DNA from: Microbacterium suaedae
GTDB taxonomy: Bacteria > Actinomycetota > Actinomycetes > Actinomycetales > Microbacteriaceae
Direction: 5' to 3'
Assembly (NCBI RefSeq): GCF_003254645.1
Contig: NZ_PNFD01000006.1
Span: 1 to 64,000, forward strand
DNA: 64,000 nucleotides
The notes below the pieces were generated by a model. It saw only the letters and a program-made list of their open reading frames with translations. It ran no database searches and had not been told where the DNA came from. A program made the position numbers and the translations under genes. Below, in pieces: positions 28,832 through 37,340 of this stretch. Positions within the stretch are counted from its first letter, which is position 1. Each line of letters starts with the position of its first letter.

Positions 28832-30417
28832 CTACACGAACTCCTCTTCGGCTGGGCCGCGCAGCCCTAGCTTGGCGATCTCCGGGCGAAGCTCGACGCG
28901 GATGTCGTCCGGGTTCGGCCCGATGAGTACACGATCCATCAACGCGTTGTTCAGCTGCTTGCGGTCTGCGGGAGCCGCTGCGAGGTAGCGGTCGCGGGCG
29001 TCTTCGAGGAGATCGAGCGGATTCCGTTAAGTGCTTTCTCTGGAACGCGACGTCGTCGCTCAGGCGCTCCTGCTCGGCCTCGGTACGGGAGAGCGAATCG
29101 GCTAACTTGCGCTGCTCTTTGATGAACAGGTCGCGAGGCAGGGCGTCGGAGTAGTAGGCCTCGAGGAGCTTCTCTTGGCGCAGTCGGATCTCTTGGGCCT
29201 GTACGGCGAGGTCTGACCGCTTCTGCTTGGAGCCACATGCTTCATCCGCGAGCCGATCCTGCCAACGCATCTCGATCTCGGTGCGTCGGTGAGTGGAAAC
29301 CTGGATCCGTTCGTAGGCATCCTCGACGCGACGCTCCACGTCGCCGATGCGCAGTGCGCTCTGCGTGCATCGCGGTGTGCCGTTCTGGCGGCCGGAGCAG
29401 ACGAAGTAATCGTAGACGCGCCCGCTCTTCGACCGAGCTTTGTGGACCAGCAGCCGGCGTTGGCAGTTGAAGCAGCAGGCCGTGCTCTTGAGGTAGTTCG
29501 TGTGGATGCGGCTTCGTTCACCTTGACGCCGAGAGGCGAGGAGACGTTGAACGGTATCCCAGGTCTTCGCCGGGACCAGCGGCTCGTGGTTTCCTGCATG
29601 CTGCACGCCGTTCAGCGTGACGGATGCCCTTGTAGTAGGGATTCGTCAGCACACGATGAAGGCTCGCGACTGTCAGCGCCGCGGGGGAGCGGGAAGCGGT
29701 CGCCCGAGTTCGGAGTCCTCTGCCACTGAGCGCCGTGGCAAGCTGAGCGACGCTCCAATCGCCGATGGCATAGGTGTCGAACGACCAGGTGATGTGCGGC
29801 GCTCGTTCGCGGTCGAGTTGGATCGCTCGATACTCGCGTCCGTCCGCGGTCTGGCAGCGGACGTTGAGATAGCCGATCGGCGCCCGTCCTGGAGAGCCGC
29901 CCTGGATGGCTTCCTGCCGCATGCCTTTCATGACCTCTTGCGCGAGGTTGCGCGAGTAGAACTCCGCGATCGACGCCATGATCCCGTGCAGAAGCACATC
30001 GTTCGGCGTCGTATCGATCCCCTCTGTGCTTGAGATGAGACGCGCGCCAGAGGCACGAACCGCCTGGGTGATCGCGATGTCGTCGGCACGTGATCGAGCC
30101 AGCCGGTCGAGCTTGTGGACGATGACATAGTCGACGGAGAGCTCCCGCAGATAGGTGAGCATCCGTTGGAGCTCTGGACGGTTCGTGCTTCGTCCCGACT
30201 GGCCGCGGTCAATGAACTCGGCGGAGATGAGCGCGCCCAGTCTGTGCGCTTGCTTTCTGTTCGCCTCGCGCTGGGCTGGGATGGAGAAGCCGTCTCGCTC
30301 GCCACCCATATCTACTTGCTGAGTAGTCGAGACACGGACGTACGAGACGGCCGATAGCGGCGAAAACGAGACAGAGGCAGGGGAGCGGTGTTGGGATTTT
30401 TGAAGGGCGTGATTCAC
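28832..30417 (-). pseudogene. Large serine recombinase, two frameshifts
   Basis: Reading from 30,417: an intact N-terminal resolvase domain (SYVRVSTTQQ with catalytic Ser, GQSGRSTNRPELQRML, HKLDRLARS), then a recombinase domain to NPYYKGI. A single extra base near 29,620 shifts the frame; the next frame holds the zinc ribbon (CCFNCQRRLL...YFVCSGRQ) and coiled coil to AFQRKHLTES. A second shift near 29,030 leads to the frame of LDLLEDARDRYLAAAP, ending EEEFV-stop at 28,832. The intact protein would be ~520 aa, a normal integrase size. Probably inactive. Confidence 0.85.
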
Positions 30418-30855
30418 TTCAGCAAGAATGACGGCTGCGATGCCTTATCACGGATCGGCCAAGGGTCGACCCAACCAAGGTGGACTCACGGTGTGGACTA
30501 AGGAGACAATCCGGGACCTTCTCGACAGACGTTGGCACGGCTCCGCCGCGAGTTGCACCTGAAGACACTCACGGAGCCCCAACAGTGGTGCTCGCCTATG
30601 TCTATCGGGGTGAGCGTGCGCAGATCCGTACCAGATCATCTGGCGAGAATGACGCCCGTCGGGGCGCAGCGCTCGACCAGAACACGCCTCGCCGTCGGTC
30701 GCAGCTTGGCTGGCTATGCTGCGAGCTCAATCAGCTCGTTGGAGGCTCCTCTTGCGGGCACTGCGCGTTGAACGGGCCGCTTCGCGCAGGCCAGATCTGA
30801 TGACACCCACTCGCGCAGCAGTCACTCTCATATCTCCTGGTTGTAGCGCCGCTCT
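30418..30855 (-). other. Gene-free stretch upstream of the recombinase
   Basis: 438 bp with no supported gene; short frames here lack ribosome sites and family resemblance. Serine-integrase attachment sites usually lie next to the int gene, so this is where an attP-derived site could be, but I see no clear inverted core. Confidence 0.4.
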
Positions 30856-32004
30856 TCACCGTCCCCGACTATTGCGAGAGTACGCGACTGACGTTGCAAT
30901 CTGGCCCTCTGTGCCCTCCCCTGGGGACGGAGAAAGGAGCATCAAGGGAAGCGTCGCCGCCTCAAAATCGAAATCGTGGGGGATTAGAGTGATGAGAGTA
31001 CCGGGCTCGACGTCGATGTCGAGGGCAACCGCACCGCTGTCGCTGGTGGTCTGATACTCGAACATCCGGGAGTACATCGAGGCTAACGTGCCTAGCAGTT
31101 CTTTCCCGCCGTCGTGTGTCTCGTCTGGTGTGAACCGCCACCGTACCTCGACGAGCTCACCATCGACGATGAGTGGAACCTCCTCTTCGTTCCAAGGGCC
31201 GTAGAGCATGAAGAACTGGATGATGCGCCGCTCCTGAGGGTCGGTGATCGGTACGCCTCCAGCGAGCAGTTCGACCGCGCCCACTCGGAACTGGACGCTT
31301 TGGTGCCCCTCCTGATCGAACCCCACCGTTGAGGATTCCGAGGGATCGCGACGCAAGACAAACTCGAGTGGGTAGGCCGTACCGACATACCGGTCGCCGA
31401 GTGAGGCGAGCTGATTGCGCAACAAAGCTTGATGAATAGTGATCCGTTTGCCGCCGCCCGGTCCGTCGGCGAGGTCGGCGAGGTCAACCAGTGACCAGGT
31501 AGCCATCGCTGGGATGTACAAAGCGAGGAACACCTCAGCGCCGAAGCGGTCGCCGAAGACACGTAGCCGAGCGACTTCGGAAGAAGAGAACTTGATAGGC
31601 ATCTCGAGTGGATCATCGCGTCGCAAATCGACGTTCTTCACGTCGACGAGGATCCGCCGGCCGGAGCGCAAGTGTAGGAAATAGTCCGGTGCCTTCACGC
31701 TCTCGTCGGCGTAGTAGATCTCCCCAGTGTCGACGAGAGTCATCAGATCGCACTCATCCAGCGCGGCCACCAGCGACGCGAACAGTGCCTGAGCCCGCCA
31801 TCCATCTACGGTCGAAGGTGTGCCTAGGCTCTGCGTCAGGTTGGTGCGCAGCTCTTTCACGAACGCGTCGATACGGGCGGGATCGGACAGGCCCGAGCCG
31901 TCTGTGGGAACGTCGATCCTGCGGTACAGGTCGACGCCGTCCATCGCTGCATTTCGAGGCAACTTCTTCAACACCATGCGCTGACAGTATCCGCAAACGG
32001 GCAT
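30856..32004 (-). CDS. Protein with PD-(D/E)XK nuclease motif
   Basis: 382 aa. The motif Pro106-Asp107 (KAPDYFLHLRSGRRILVDVKN) followed by Asp121-Val-Lys123 is a PD-(D/E)XK core with spacing typical of restriction-like nucleases. The rest is unrecognised and mixed alpha/beta. Starts at 32,004, 31,977 (MVLKKL) or 31,944 (MDGVDL) are possible; the first includes a CxxC (CGYC) that may be chance. Base composition is less GC-rich than the core genome. It is the last of three same-strand genes and may be a defence effector; this is inference. Confidence 0.65.
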   Translation of the reverse strand: MPVCGYCQRMVLKKLPRNAAMDGVDLYRRIDVPTDGSGLSDPARIDAFVKELRTNLTQSLGTPSTVDGWRAQALFASLVAALDECDLMTLVDTGEIYYADESVKAPDYFLHLRSGRRILVDVKNVDLRRDDPLEMPIKFSSSEVARLRVFGDRFGAEVFLALYIPAMATWSLVDLADLADGPGGGKRITIHQALLRNQLASLGDRYVGTAYPLEFVLRRDPSESSTVGFDQEGHQSVQFRVGAVELLAGGVPITDPQERRIIQFFMLYGPWNEEEVPLIVDGELVEVRWRFTPDETHDGGKELLGTLASMYSRMFEYQTTSDSGAVALDIDVEPGTLITLIPHDFDFEAATLPLMLLSPSPGEGTEGQIATSVAYSRNSRGR

Positions 32005-32175
32005 TGGCCGCTGAGCGGAGGCTCGCGTGCATCACGAACGCTGTGCGACCGCAGCCGGCATCGGCGTAGATCAATCTGACTGCGTCAACTCACTGACCGC
32101 GCACACGATCGTGCTGCTCGGCGGTGTGGGAGTCGGCGTGGGCGTCGACTTCACGATGTTCACGCTACTGGCTCG

Positions 32176-33123
32176 TCAAGCCGTGCGCGCAGTTGCACGC
32201 GCCCACCATTCATCGACGGGCGGATTCTCATTGCTCGCCAGGATCTCCGAGTACTGGTTCGCATAGAGGCTATTCACAGGCGGCAGGTTGTGGACGCTCT
32301 TCGCGTCAACCAGCCAGCGGTCGTGCCATTCGCGGGTCCCATCGACGCGCCACTCGACCGTGATGCCCTTGAGCTTCATCTCCTCGCGGACGCGCTCGTA
32401 ATCTTTGAAGCTCCTGGGGGATACGACACTCGAGGCGTTCCCGGAGATGATCCGAACCTCAGTGACCTTGATGGGGTCGAGCTCGTCGACCAGTTCCTCG
32501 AATGCCCGTGCGCCGAAGTGTTGGTCTGCCCAGGTGACGACGCTGGTCATTGTGCGGAGGAGCCTCCGGAGCCGGGCTACGTTCGAGTAGGGAGTGCGCG
32601 GCGAGATCATCGCGCTCAGGTTCGCGACCTCGCCCGCCTTGGCAGCGCCGGGGTCGTCCGGAAGAAATCGGACGGTCTTTTTCTGACGCGAGTAGACGAT
32701 CACCCCGAGGTCGTTCATCCACCTAAAGGTCGGGCGCGCGAGGTCGGCGGTGAACTCGGGACCGACGACGCGATGGAGGGCGAGAAGGCTGACCGCGCCC
32801 TCCTCGGGGATCGCGGGATAGTTTCCAAGTTCCTGCGCAAGAACCTGGATCGGGAGGAGTGCGCGCAGCGCCTGGCCGAGGAGGCGGTTCGTCGCCTCAG
32901 CATCCCGGACGATGAATGCGGCGCGGTAGAGATCAACCCCGGCTTCCGACAGTTCGGCGTCGTTGCCGTCATCCGCTTTGAACAGGCCGGCAAGTTCGAG
33001 CACCGTCTTCGTGTCGTTGCCGCTGTCGACGTAGCCACCCGTGCCGACGTTCTTGATCCCGTCGAGGAGTACCTCCTGTGTCACGCTGAACAGGAGGTAC
33101 CCCTCATTTTCAGACGGACTCAC
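32176..33123 (-). CDS. PLD-like protein with HDRW motif
   Basis: 315 aa. The N-terminal ~150 residues look helical/winged-helix (YLLFSVTQEVLLDGI...). The C-terminal part carries VTEVRIISGNASSVV and WHDRWLVDAKSVHNLPPVN, resembling non-canonical PLD-like domains whose HDRFLI-type strand replaces HxK. GTG 33,123 is chosen because GAGGG lies 8 bp before it; ATG 33,150 would overlap the upstream gene by 41 bp. It overlaps the partner upstream by 14 bp, so they are co-translated. Function not recognised with certainty. Confidence 0.6.
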   Translation of the reverse strand: MSPSENEGYLLFSVTQEVLLDGIKNVGTGGYVDSGNDTKTVLELAGLFKADDGNDAELSEAGVDLYRAAFIVRDAEATNRLLGQALRALLPIQVLAQELGNYPAIPEEGAVSLLALHRVVGPEFTADLARPTFRWMNDLGVIVYSRQKKTVRFLPDDPGAAKAGEVANLSAMISPRTPYSNVARLRRLLRTMTSVVTWADQHFGARAFEELVDELDPIKVTEVRIISGNASSVVSPRSFKDYERVREEMKLKGITVEWRVDGTREWHDRWLVDAKSVHNLPPVNSLYANQYSEILASNENPPVDEWWARATARTA

Positions 33124-33970
33124 GCGAAGTGCCCTCGTAGCCGAGGGCATCGAGCACCCGCAGGACGTCTTCGACGGCCCAGCCGCTCATGTCAAGCTTC
33201 ACGCTCAGTGCAACGGGTGCTGCACCAGCGGGCAGGGGCTGCACCGCCGGTGTCGGGGGCACGTTCTGGACGCTCGGGGTGGTGTCCACGTTCACCCGAG
33301 GCATTTGGGGCGCTGCAGGAGGGGTGGCAGGGGCAGCGGGTGACGCACCCGGCGCGCCGTTGTTCGACGGCGGGGTGATCTCACCGGCGGGCTGTTCAAG
33401 ATCGGGAAGAGTCACGCCCGCGAGGTTCACCTGTCCGTCGTCGTTGACGAGGCCGGCGTACTTCGCACTGTCGACGAAGGTCTTCGCCGCTTCTGCGGCA
33501 TCCTTCTTGGACAGTTCGTACGCATACTCGTACTCGCTCGCGACGATGCTCGTCTCGGGGAGTGACCCGCCGTCGTAGCGAGTGAGCACCTGCGCATAGG
33601 CGGCGACGCCGAGCACCGCGTCCTTCAGCGCCCTTGAGTGCGCGGCCTCGTCGGTGGTGTTCGAGAGGGCGATGCCGAGAGGGGAGAGCTTGACGGTAAC
33701 TCCGTCAGCACCCTTGTCGACGACGTTGTACAGGCGCAGCGCACCGAGGCGCTTTGCCCAGGTGCCGCCGCTTGCCATCGAGTCATCCCTGCCCGTGATC
33801 GCGCGAGCGATAATCACGGGGGCCACGTCGGCCTTGCGCGCCGCACCCCAGATCTTCTGCGCGTACGAATCGATCGTGACGAGGCCGAGCTTCGGTACGC
33901 CGTTTTTGGAGCGCAGCCGCGCGGCTGCTTCGGCGGTGTCTTTCTGGTCAGTCGTCGTTGCATCAGTCAT
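33110..33970 (-). CDS. Unknown protein, partner of the PLD-like gene
   Basis: 286 aa. Residues ~20-185 are compact and mixed, with a winged-helix look (KLGLVTIDSYAQKIWGAARK, TWAKRLGALRLYNVV). Residues ~190-250 are a Pro/Ala/Gly linker, and the last ~30 residues (SVKLDMSGWAVEDVLRVLDAL) form a separate small helix-rich end. ATG 33,970 has CTGGAG 7 bp upstream. First gene of the minus-strand trio. I do not recognise the family. Confidence 0.6.
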   Translation of the reverse strand: MTDATTTDQKDTAEAAARLRSKNGVPKLGLVTIDSYAQKIWGAARKADVAPVIIARAITGRDDSMASGGTWAKRLGALRLYNVVDKGADGVTVKLSPLGIALSNTTDEAAHSRALKDAVLGVAAYAQVLTRYDGGSLPETSIVASEYEYAYELSKKDAAEAAKTFVDSAKYAGLVNDDGQVNLAGVTLPDLEQPAGEITPPSNNGAPGASPAAPATPPAAPQMPRVNVDTTPSVQNVPPTPAVQPLPAGAAPVALSVKLDMSGWAVEDVLRVLDALGYEGTSRESV

Positions 33971-34033
33971 GTATAAACTCCAGTCCCAGCTGAATTCCCA
34001 GCGATGCGTGAGAAGGCGTCATCGCCTTGCCAG

Positions 34034-34067
34034 TTTTACCGGTATTATGCTCGGTATTCCCGGTAGT
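34034..34067 (-). promoter_or_regulatory. Putative promoter/operator of the minus-strand trio
   Basis: On the minus strand a CATAAT -10-like hexamer (34,044-34,049) is embedded in repeats of CGGTATT (34,040 and 34,052) and CGGTA (34,061). No good -35 is seen. Repeats overlapping the -10 suggest repressor binding. A perfect 6-bp hairpin AAGGCG/CGCCTT follows in the leader at 34,013-34,028. Confidence 0.4.
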
Positions 34068-34462
34068 TCGCTCCTGGCGTACAAGGTGGGTTCCGCTATG
34101 ACTGCTACCGCTTAGGACAAGGCTCCTTTGCGAGGGCGTCATGGTAGGAGTAACCTCTGGTCAGTGGTTGAAACAGTGGGCGTAGGTGGCGGCGGATGTG
34201 AGAAACCCACACGTGAGACCTACGGCGAGACCCTTGGCAAGGAAGTCGGGAGCTTCGCGGTTTTCAACGGTAAACCTTCGAGCGGCGAGAATCCCAAGGG
34301 TGATCTTCGTTGAGTTGCGATGCCCCGGACGACAGGAACCGGGCGCGGTTCCGTCGACCGCGTGGCGCGGACGAGCCTTTAGCGGTCGGCATTCGGTCGC
34401 CACGAGTAGGGCCATGTACCTGTGAGCGGGACCTCCGTGGCTCCGATCTCCGCCCCTTCGAT
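34068..34462. other. Gene-free stretch between accessory genes
   Basis: 395 bp. Short frames exist on both strands (e.g. 34,161-34,415 minus) but none has a ribosome site or a recognisable product. Possibly decayed coding sequence. Confidence 0.4.
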
Positions 34463-35203
34463 CTAGGTCAAGGTAGGTGGCTCCGCGGCGATGTGGTCAG
34501 GCTCGTTAATGAACTCGAGGAAGCGTGCTCCCTTTGGCGAGGTGCGGGACTGGAAGATCCCGCTCCGGCTCATCATCGTGGTCAGCGGGATGGAAGCAAG
34601 CCCGGCACGGTCGAGGTCCGCGACAGCTTGAGTGACTGATTCCCGCCACACGCTCTGTCGCATGCCAAGCGCCGCACCGAGCGGGCCATCGATGCCGCCC
34701 GAGGAAACCCGGGAATGCGCCTCGTACAAGCCGCGGGCCTGAAGCCACTCCGCTGGGTTCTGGAAGTAGTGGAGCAGCCACACGTGCAACTCGTCGAAGT
34801 CTTCGACGAGGCGGACGAACTGCGCTCGCTCACTTGCGGAGAAGAGCGCCCACCCCCCGCCATTCGCAACGGCAGCGGCCAGCCGTCGCCGTTTGGATGA
34901 ACTCGCGGTCTCCGCGGCAGCTCGCTGAGCACGCGTGACCCCAGCTATGAAGTCTTCCGAGCTAACGACATCCTCAAGAGTTGCGGAGGCGTCGAGGCGC
35001 TGCATCGTATCCGTGAGTGCGCGGGCGATCTGAACGTTGAAGTCGTGCTGTCGCTGGGCCTGGCGAGCTTCCAGGGCGTATGCGAGCGACTCCGATGCGA
35101 GCGGCCCGACGGCAGGGATTAGCGACAGAGCTGCGCGCCCAGCGAATGCGATCGCGTCCTCTGCGGGCTCATGTGGAGGGACGAGGCCTTCGAGATCATT
35201 CAC
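34463..35203 (-). CDS. Hypothetical protein, DUF4393-like pattern
   Basis: 246 aa. N-terminal hydrophobic segment AIAFAGRAALSLIPAVGPLASESLAYALEA-type, then a long amphipathic helix region (RQAQRQHDFNVQIARALTD) and FIAGVTRAQRAAAETASSSKRR. This order recalls DUF4393/abortive-infection-like proteins that have an IPxxGG/GPL hydrophobic start followed by a helical FIxAxxxA-ExxxxKRxxLxxA segment. GTG 35,203 is used; the extra 34 residues of a longer frame (35,305) are low quality. Function unknown. Confidence 0.55.
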   Translation of the reverse strand: MNDLEGLVPPHEPAEDAIAFAGRAALSLIPAVGPLASESLAYALEARQAQRQHDFNVQIARALTDTMQRLDASATLEDVVSSEDFIAGVTRAQRAAAETASSSKRRRLAAAVANGGGWALFSASERAQFVRLVEDFDELHVWLLHYFQNPAEWLQARGLYEAHSRVSSGGIDGPLGAALGMRQSVWRESVTQAVADLDRAGLASIPLTTMMSRSGIFQSRTSPKGARFLEFINEPDHIAAEPPTLT

Positions 35204-35925
35204 ACGCTTATCTTGCCTCACGACATCCGTGCGCGTTCGGCATGTGTGACCGGTAGCCGGTGGCTGAACGTGCGTGGAATCGCGTCGTGAGCCCTGGGCT
35301 GTCATTGCGCGGACAGGACGAGTCGTGCGTGGCGTCTAGTGCGCGTCTGCACCGCCAGCTGCTTTGCGCGATAGCGGCTCCCTATGCGCACGACCACCGA
35401 TGCTTCGTCGGGTCGAGGCTTCCAAACGCGCCGAGCCGTTCGTCAACCTCCTGAATCCGAACGACACCACGCAGCTGGACATCGTGGGCGCTGGCCACCG
35501 ATCAGCGATCCGCCAGTCCATCCGGATCCCGTGCGAGCCCGTCAATTGTTCTTGGCGTGAGTCTGGCCTGACCCATCAGGAACCCACCTTAATCACCCGC
35601 CACGACCCGCCACCAACCGGCTACACTCGTACCAAGCGAACCGCCCGGTTCCCTGTGAACACAAGGGGATCCGCGAGTTCCCGAGACGATCGGCGAAGAC
35701 CGGAAATCGACCGGATCCTCCAAGGGGTCGCAGGCTCAAATCCCGTCAGGCCAGTCGCTCAGCGAGCCACCTCCAGCTGCCACACCACGGCGGTTGAACG
35801 ACCACGCGGATCCCTCCCCGTCCGTGTCAGGGCGCTTGACCGTGCTACTCGATACATCGCCGCCGATTGCGTACCGTCCCCGGATCCGAGATCCCCGTCG
35901 CGTCCGGCGCCCCGGACCTCCGTGG
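35204..35925. other. Gene-free junction DNA with tRNA-like remnant
   Basis: 722 bp with no supportable gene. Near 35,440-35,520 both strands hold short degenerate frames. At 35,724-35,748 lies a near-copy of the tRNA-Pro T-arm region. Beyond it the heme oxygenase gene begins, so the accessory region seems to end here. Confidence 0.5.
35724..35748 (+). repeat. Near-copy of tRNA-Pro 3' part (possible att remnant)
   Basis: GGGGTCGCAGG-C-TCAAATCC-C-GTCA matches positions 22,869-22,893 of tRNA-Pro at 23 of 25 bases in the same orientation. The T stem would carry a mismatch and no acceptor or anticodon part is present, so it is not a tRNA gene. Confidence 0.55.
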
Positions 35926-36594
35926 TCAGCCGACAACCACACCGCCCGGGCTGTGTGCTTCGGCGAGCTGCTCAAATACTTCGGTGTTGAACCGATAGGC
36001 GCACAGGACCTCCGCGATGACGCGCTCACGTTCGTCCTCAGCCCAGGGCGCGTCGTCCAGCTGCTCGCGGTAGGCGTTCTTGAACTCGGTCGGGTCGGCG
36101 ACATCGTCGAAGACATAGAAGCGGGCGCCGTTGGTGTCGAATCCGAATTGGCGCTTGATCACTCTGCCGATGTGGAGGCCGCCGGAGAGGTCGCCGAGGT
36201 AGCGCGTGTAGTGGTGCGCGACGAACCCGCCCGGCCACGTTTCCGCAACCTGCTCGATCCGCGTCGCGTAGCGTGCCGTCGCGTCGAGGGCGGTGATCCG
36301 GTCGCGCCAATCGGGTCCGAGCAGGAACTCCAGATCGGCTTCGATGGCGGGCAGGCGGGTGAGGCGGTTCGTGATGAATCGCGCCGCGATGGGATCCTCG
36401 CGCATCCGGTCCGCGCCGGACTCGAGGGCGGCGTAGATGAAGAAGTGCTGGGCGACGAGCGCGATGTAGTCGTCGCGCGAGCGCTCACCGCGCAGCAGAG
36501 ACGACATGAACCCGGCGCCCTCGCTGGAGGAGTGCGCGTCCTTCGTGCGCTCGCGGATCAGGGCCGAGAGGGGGAGGGGAGTCGTGTCTGTCAT
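35926..36594 (-). CDS. hmuO: Heme oxygenase, biliverdin-producing
   Basis: 222 aa. Proximal heme ligand His21 in RTKDAHSSSEG and the distal helix motif RYLGDLSGG (131-139) are the HO-1/HmuO hallmarks. It splits heme into biliverdin, CO and Fe2+ in the cytoplasm, freeing iron from imported heme. It lies downstream of a DUF2470 gene and divergent from the heme-uptake operon; iron boxes in the shared promoter region suggest iron repression. Confidence 0.94.
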   Translation of the reverse strand: MTDTTPLPLSALIRERTKDAHSSSEGAGFMSSLLRGERSRDDYIALVAQHFFIYAALESGADRMREDPIAARFITNRLTRLPAIEADLEFLLGPDWRDRITALDATARYATRIEQVAETWPGGFVAHHYTRYLGDLSGGLHIGRVIKRQFGFDTNGARFYVFDDVADPTEFKNAYREQLDDAPWAEDERERVIAEVLCAYRFNTEVFEQLAEAHSPGGVVVG

Positions 36595-36653
36595 GGTGTG
36601 GGTCTGTCGTCCTCACCGCCGCACGCAGGTGCGGCGTTCTACGGCTGATGTGG

Positions 36654-36959
36654 TCAGTGCGGCCTGGGCGTGACGTCGAGTTTCACGCAGGCGGCGTCGT
36701 ACAGGGCGACGACTTCGCGGCGGACGGACGGCCGATCCGTGATCGAACCGCCAGGCCACGACACACGGGCCGTCGTCGTCGACCCGTCGCTGGCGACGAT
36801 GCTCCATTCGCCCCCGTCGCCATCGAAGCCGGTCATCGTCGCACTCGCGGCGGATGAATCGACGAACGCTCGAACGATCAGGGCATTGTCGTCTCGATGG
36901 TCGTCGTTCATATGCCGGAGCACGGCATCGACGACGTCCGCAGGGAACTGATGTGTCAT
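36654..36959 (-). CDS. DUF2470 protein
   Basis: 101 aa. FPADVVDAVLRHMNDDHRDDNALIVRAF is the DUF2470 signature (HMNxDHxxD). Such domains are often found with heme-utilisation and flavin split-barrel (HugZ-like) proteins. GAGGTGCC precedes the ATG. First gene of the operon with hmuO (59 bp apart). Likely assists heme handling. Confidence 0.88.
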   Translation of the reverse strand: MTHQFPADVVDAVLRHMNDDHRDDNALIVRAFVDSSAASATMTGFDGDGGEWSIVASDGSTTTARVSWPGGSITDRPSVRREVVALYDAACVKLDVTPRPH

Positions 36960-37001
36960 GGCCTGGCACCTCTTTTTCGTTCTCCGACACAGTCGCGCCA
37001 G

Positions 37002-37021
37002 ATAGGTTAGCCAAACCTTAC
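37002..37021 (-). promoter_or_regulatory. DtxR/IdeR-type iron box upstream of DUF2470-hmuO
   Basis: ATAGGTTAGCCAAACCTTAC closely fits the TTAGGTTAGCCTAACCTAA iron-box consensus. On the minus strand it contains a TAACCT -10-like hexamer ~40 nt before the DUF2470 start, so bound repressor would block transcription when iron is sufficient. Confidence 0.7.
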
Positions 37022-37094
37022 TCGATCTGATCGGCGCGTGAGTGTCGAGGTTGCAGTGCCCCGAGAAGAGGGTTGCGGGTGATCCAGGGGTCGC

Positions 37095-37123
37095 TTAGGG
37101 TGACCTTAGTTAGGTTCACCTGA
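37095..37123 (+). promoter_or_regulatory. Second iron-box-like palindrome, heme operon side
   Basis: GGTGACCT and AGGTTCACC form an inverted repeat around TAGTT, within TTAGGG...CACCTGA. TAGGTT could serve as the plus-strand -10 for the operon starting at 37,341. Weaker match to the DtxR consensus than the box at 37,002. Confidence 0.5.
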
Positions 37124-37168
37124 GTAGCGATTCGCCCACGGGCGCATCGGGGCTCGGAAGCAGAACTG

Positions 37169-37258
37169 CCTGAGGCCGGGTATCGGCCGAACCGAGTTGG
37201 CGGAGCGAGCGCCCTCCCTACCAAGAAGCAGCGCCCGCTCCCAGCCGCCGGCCTCAGG
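37169..37258 (+). promoter_or_regulatory. Structured 5' leader of the heme-uptake operon
   Basis: CCTGAGGCCGG (37,169) pairs perfectly with CCGGCCTCAGG (37,248), closing a 90-nt domain. Inside, GAGCGAGCGC (37,203) pairs with GCGCCCGCTC (37,231) with one mismatch, and ATCGGCCGA forms a small hairpin. A further palindrome CGCGCCAGTGGCGCG follows at ~37,265. The leader before ATG 37,341 is about 200 nt. It does not match cobalamin or other riboswitch consensus I know. Confidence 0.5.
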
Positions 37259-37340
37259 CTGACACGCGCCAGTGGCGCGCCTGAAAACAGCGGGGCCGCG
37301 CGGCCACGCTGATTCTACCTTTCGGAGGAAACGGAATCGC

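Noticed and set aside
35700-35770. A second functional tRNA gene
   Set aside because: Only the T-arm region resembles a tRNA; no acceptor pairing, D arm or anticodon arm can be drawn.
35364-35990. 208-aa plus-strand frame in the island junction
   Set aside because: No ribosome site or domain, composition unlike a protein, and it overlaps the end of hmuO on the other strand.
37125-37340. Cobalamin riboswitch in the heme operon leader
   Set aside because: The B12-box and GCCACTG in the required order are missing; the stems do not match the known architecture.
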